Part shown: piece by piece, positions 6,803 to 7,953 of the stretch
How positions within the stretch are numbered: position 1 is the stretch's first letter
How the letters are laid out: every line of letters begins with the position of its first letter
Assembly (NCBI GenBank): GCA_003445855.1
Contig: DMCG01000226.1
Coordinates: forward strand, 1-7,953
Direction: 5' to 3'
DNA: 7,953 bases
Source: Spartobacteria bacterium
GTDB lineage: Bacteria; Verrucomicrobiota; Verrucomicrobiia; Chthoniobacterales; UBA10450
Position numbers and translations under genes: made by a program
Notes under the pieces: model-generated
What the model was told of the DNA's origin: nothing
The model's input: the letters and a program-made list of their open reading frames with translations, nothing else
The model's database searches: none

Positions 6803-7669
6803 TCACTGCGCCGTCATCAAACTCTCTCGCGCGCGGCCGCCCGAAAACGCGAGCGCGAGCCGATAAACGACCACAATTCCCAGCGCCGACAACAAGCCCG
6901 CGCTGAACACTGAGGTCAGCCAAGCGTTAAGCGTCAGGGTCCACCATTCATCGGGATTCGCGCCGAGGATCTTCTCTAAATGGTAAATGAGCCAGTAGGC
7001 CGGCAGCGCAATGAACGAGGTGCCCGGCGCCTTGTTCGGATGGAAATGGTCTCCGTAATAGGCCACATCGCCGCTGGCGGCGACTGCGCGCAAGTTTACT
7101 AGTGCGATGTCACGCGCCGCCTTGCCTTCGATCAGCGTGATTTTTTTGGCGACAGCGCGCCCAACTTCATCAAGCGCGCATTGCACTTTTACGACGTTGC
7201 CAGTCTCGAGGGCGCTAAATGGAAGCTTTGTTTGAAATTGCGTGATCTCGGTCGCGTCGGTGACAGAGACGGCAGCGCTTGCTTTCTCGCTGATGCGAAT
7301 GTCGATCACTTTGGCAAGAGCATCGACGGCTTGGATGCGACCTTCCAAAGTGCTGTTAACGGGGAACGGTTGCCCTTGAGCGTTTTTCCAGATGAGAACA
7401 TTCGTTCGGCCATCTTCCGCATACTCCGCATTGCGCAATCGGATACGACGCAACTCGGTGCTAGGATCGAGTTTTGCGCGAGCGTAAATGAGATAGGAAT
7501 CGATCGAGAATCCCGCTTCTTCGACAATCGCGCGAACCATCGCGAAACGCGCATTCTGATTCCAGCCGCCGCCCTGATGAAAGTAGGCGAAGGCGATAAA
7601 TGCCGTGGCGAAAAGCAGCCAGGCCAGGCGTCGGGCCAGGGCTTTTGGGGTCGCGCGCTTTGAAGTCAT
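6803..7669 (-). CDS. N-terminal fragment of the broken GT-C membrane protein
   Basis: This is the readable first 288 residues, ending at the premature TGA. Residues 15-30 form the first membrane helix. NQNARFAMVRAIVEEAGFSIDSY (37-59) is the first outer loop of GT-C proteins. Then comes an unusual soluble insert: GRIQAVDALAKVIDIRI...VSVTDATEITQF...LETGNVVKVQCALDE...AKKITL (about 110-180). It alternates short strands in the way of DUF5666-like small beta-barrels. After it the familiar loop resumes with GDHFHPNKAPGTSFIALPAY (206-225; NKAPG at 212-216), and a further helix follows at about 250-270. The fragment contains only two or three of the expected dozen or so helices, so alone it should not be active. 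Use the joined gene for any homology judgement. Confidence 0.7.
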   Translation of the reverse strand: MTSKRATPKALARRLAWLLFATAFIAFAYFHQGGGWNQNARFAMVRAIVEEAGFSIDSYLIYARAKLDPSTELRRIRLRNAEYAEDGRTNVLIWKNAQGQPFPVNSTLEGRIQAVDALAKVIDIRISEKASAAVSVTDATEITQFQTKLPFSALETGNVVKVQCALDEVGRAVAKKITLIEGKAARDIALVNLRAVAASGDVAYYGDHFHPNKAPGTSFIALPAYWLIYHLEKILGANPDEWWTLTLNAWLTSVFSAGLLSALGIVVVYRLALAFSGGRARESLMTAQ

Positions 7670-7706
7670 CTTTGTTTAGATTATGCTGCGTGATCGCTGA
7701 AAAATC

Positions 7707-7796
7707 TGGCGGAAGGGGTGGGATTCGAACCCACGGTGGGTTGCCCCACGCTCGATTTCGAGTCGAGTGCCTTAAACCGGACTCAGCCACCCTTCC
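7707..7796 (-). tRNA. tRNA-Ser (anticodon CGA)
   Basis: A full class II tRNA on the minus strand. The acceptor stem pairs GGAAGGG (7796-7790) with CCCTTCC (7717-7711), discriminator G at 7710, and CCA encoded at 7709-7707. The anticodon stem is CTCGA/TCGAG with loop CTCGAAA, giving anticodon CGA at 7760-7758, which reads UCG serine codons. A long variable arm, GTGGG-GCAA-CCCAC, is the serine hallmark here. The T arm is GTGGG-TTCGAAT-CCCAC. UCG is a favoured codon type in GC-rich genomes, so this is likely a working gene. It is immediately followed by the broken GT-C gene with no terminator between. Confidence 0.97.
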
Positions 7797-7800
7797 GTTG

Positions 7801-7830
7801 CAAGATCGACAATCACAAGATCGACAATCA
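7801..7830. repeat. Perfect tandem 15-bp duplication next to the tRNA 5' end
   Basis: CAAGATCGACAATCA occurs twice with no spacer (7801-7815 and 7816-7830), and a partial third unit (TCGATC) follows. It lies 4 bases from the tRNA 5' end, in the predicted leader of the tRNA transcript. It is probably a simple slippage duplication. Confidence 0.85.
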
Positions 7831-7852
7831 TCGATCCGGCGCGATGCGGTTA

Positions 7853-7880
7853 ATTATGAGATGCGCTACCGCGTTTGCAA
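7853..7880 (-). promoter_or_regulatory. Possible sigma70-type promoter for tRNA-Ser
   Basis: On the minus strand TTGCAA (7880-7875) is followed after 16 bases by CATAAT (7858-7853), four of six and five of six matches to the -35 and -10 consensus. Transcription would begin at about 7846 and leave a leader of roughly 50 bases before the mature tRNA end, removable by RNase P. The TTGCAA lies inside a perfect 12-bp palindrome, which might instead be the reason for the match. Confidence 0.35.
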
Positions 7881-7896
7881 ACGTGCGCTTTTTTTT
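7872..7896. other. 12-bp palindrome followed by an 8-T run
   Basis: CGTTTGCAAACG (7872-7883) is a perfect palindrome, and five bases later there is a run of eight T (7889-7896). GCGC at 7863-7866 and at 7885-7888 could extend the stem. On the plus strand this resembles an intrinsic terminator, yet no plus-strand gene leads into it. The rest of 7797-7953 holds no gene I can support, only this palindrome, the tandem repeat, the possible promoter and a small stem GCTTC/GAAGC at 7923-7938. Confidence 0.4.
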
Positions 7897-7953
7897 GACG
7901 ACAAATCCGCGCGAAATTCACGTGCTTCGTAGCAGAAGCCTGAGTGAGATGAA

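Larger units (their letters stand above)
5438..7669 (-). pseudogene. GT-C-type membrane glycosyltransferase-like gene broken by two frame-cancelling indels
   Basis: Read as one gene this would be about 743 codons, ATG 7669 to TGA 5438. As written it is interrupted. The first frame ends ...RESLMTAQ at a TGA (6803-6805). The sense of the protein continues one frame over as AVTFAFGTMFFPYATSFYEHNIIAVG and then returns to the original frame as LIASFYFLYRAK...LSGLCAGYAAI. One missing base at about 6809/6810 (giving MTA-A-VTF) and one extra base in the three-G run at 6730-6732 (giving AVG-LIASF) restore a single protein. The middle segment keeps the family-like FFPYAT..YEHN character, so both indels are recent or are sequencing/assembly errors. 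The family places a sugar from a lipid carrier onto an acceptor outside the cytoplasm; specificity is unknown. It starts 37 bases after the encoded CCA of tRNA-Ser, with no Shine-Dalgarno sequence. Confidence 0.8.

Noticed and set aside
6672..6923. 83-codon minus-strand frame as a separate small gene
   Set aside because: Its middle part is the out-of-frame continuation of the GT-C protein between the two indels; its ends are off-frame noise.
7863..7896. Intrinsic terminator for a plus-strand gene
   Set aside because: No plus-strand gene lies upstream within more than 5 kb, so I list it only as a palindrome with a T-run.
7600..7932. Plus-strand open frame of 110 codons containing GGRGGIRTHGG
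   Set aside because: It runs antisense through tRNA-Ser; GIRTH-containing products of this kind are a well-known false translation of serine tRNA genes.
7797..7953. tRNA-associated integration site or genomic island edge
   Set aside because: No integrase, no second copy of the tRNA 3' end in the window and no change in gene style.

Overview
This 7.95-kb window reads as ordinary chromosome from a moderately GC-rich, free-living bacterium. The style of the genes and of one short dispersed-type repeat suggests a soil Verrucomicrobiota (Chthoniobacterales/Spartobacteria-like). That placement is an impression from gene style, not proven by any marker here. There is no phage, transposase, CRISPR array or plasmid gene.

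Left third, plus strand: the 3' end of a class II fumarase (fumC) that enters from outside the window, a small VOC/glyoxalase-fold protein 22 bases later, and a polytopic GT-C-type membrane glycosyltransferase-like protein. This rightward set meets a leftward set at about 2423-2466.

Middle and right, minus strand, read from right to left: tRNA-Ser(CGA) with an encoded CCA; a second large GT-C-like membrane protein (about 743 codons) broken by two nearby indels that cancel each other's frame; two unrecognised soluble genes joined by a 4-base GTGA overlap; a YycJ/WalJ-type metallo-beta-lactamase-fold hydrolase; a 94-bp bi-hairpin repeat; and a GNAT acetyltransferase of the phosphinothricin acetyltransferase/MnaT type. 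Spacing is tight throughout (37, 93, -4, 59 and 93 bases), so much of this strand could be one transcript beginning at or before the tRNA.

The points most worth a second look are: (1) the pair of frame-cancelling indels in the second membrane protein; (2) the 94-bp repeat with imperfect 11-bp terminal inverted repeats, which fills the whole gap between the hydrolase and the acetyltransferase, supplies the hydrolase stop codon and creates a false upstream start for the acetyltransferase; (3) a soluble beta-rich segment, resembling DUF5666, inserted in the first outer loop of the broken membrane protein; and (4) the overlapping pair of conserved-looking but uncharacterised genes, one with an ExxH pattern in a helical context. 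I see no convincing new defence or mobile system.
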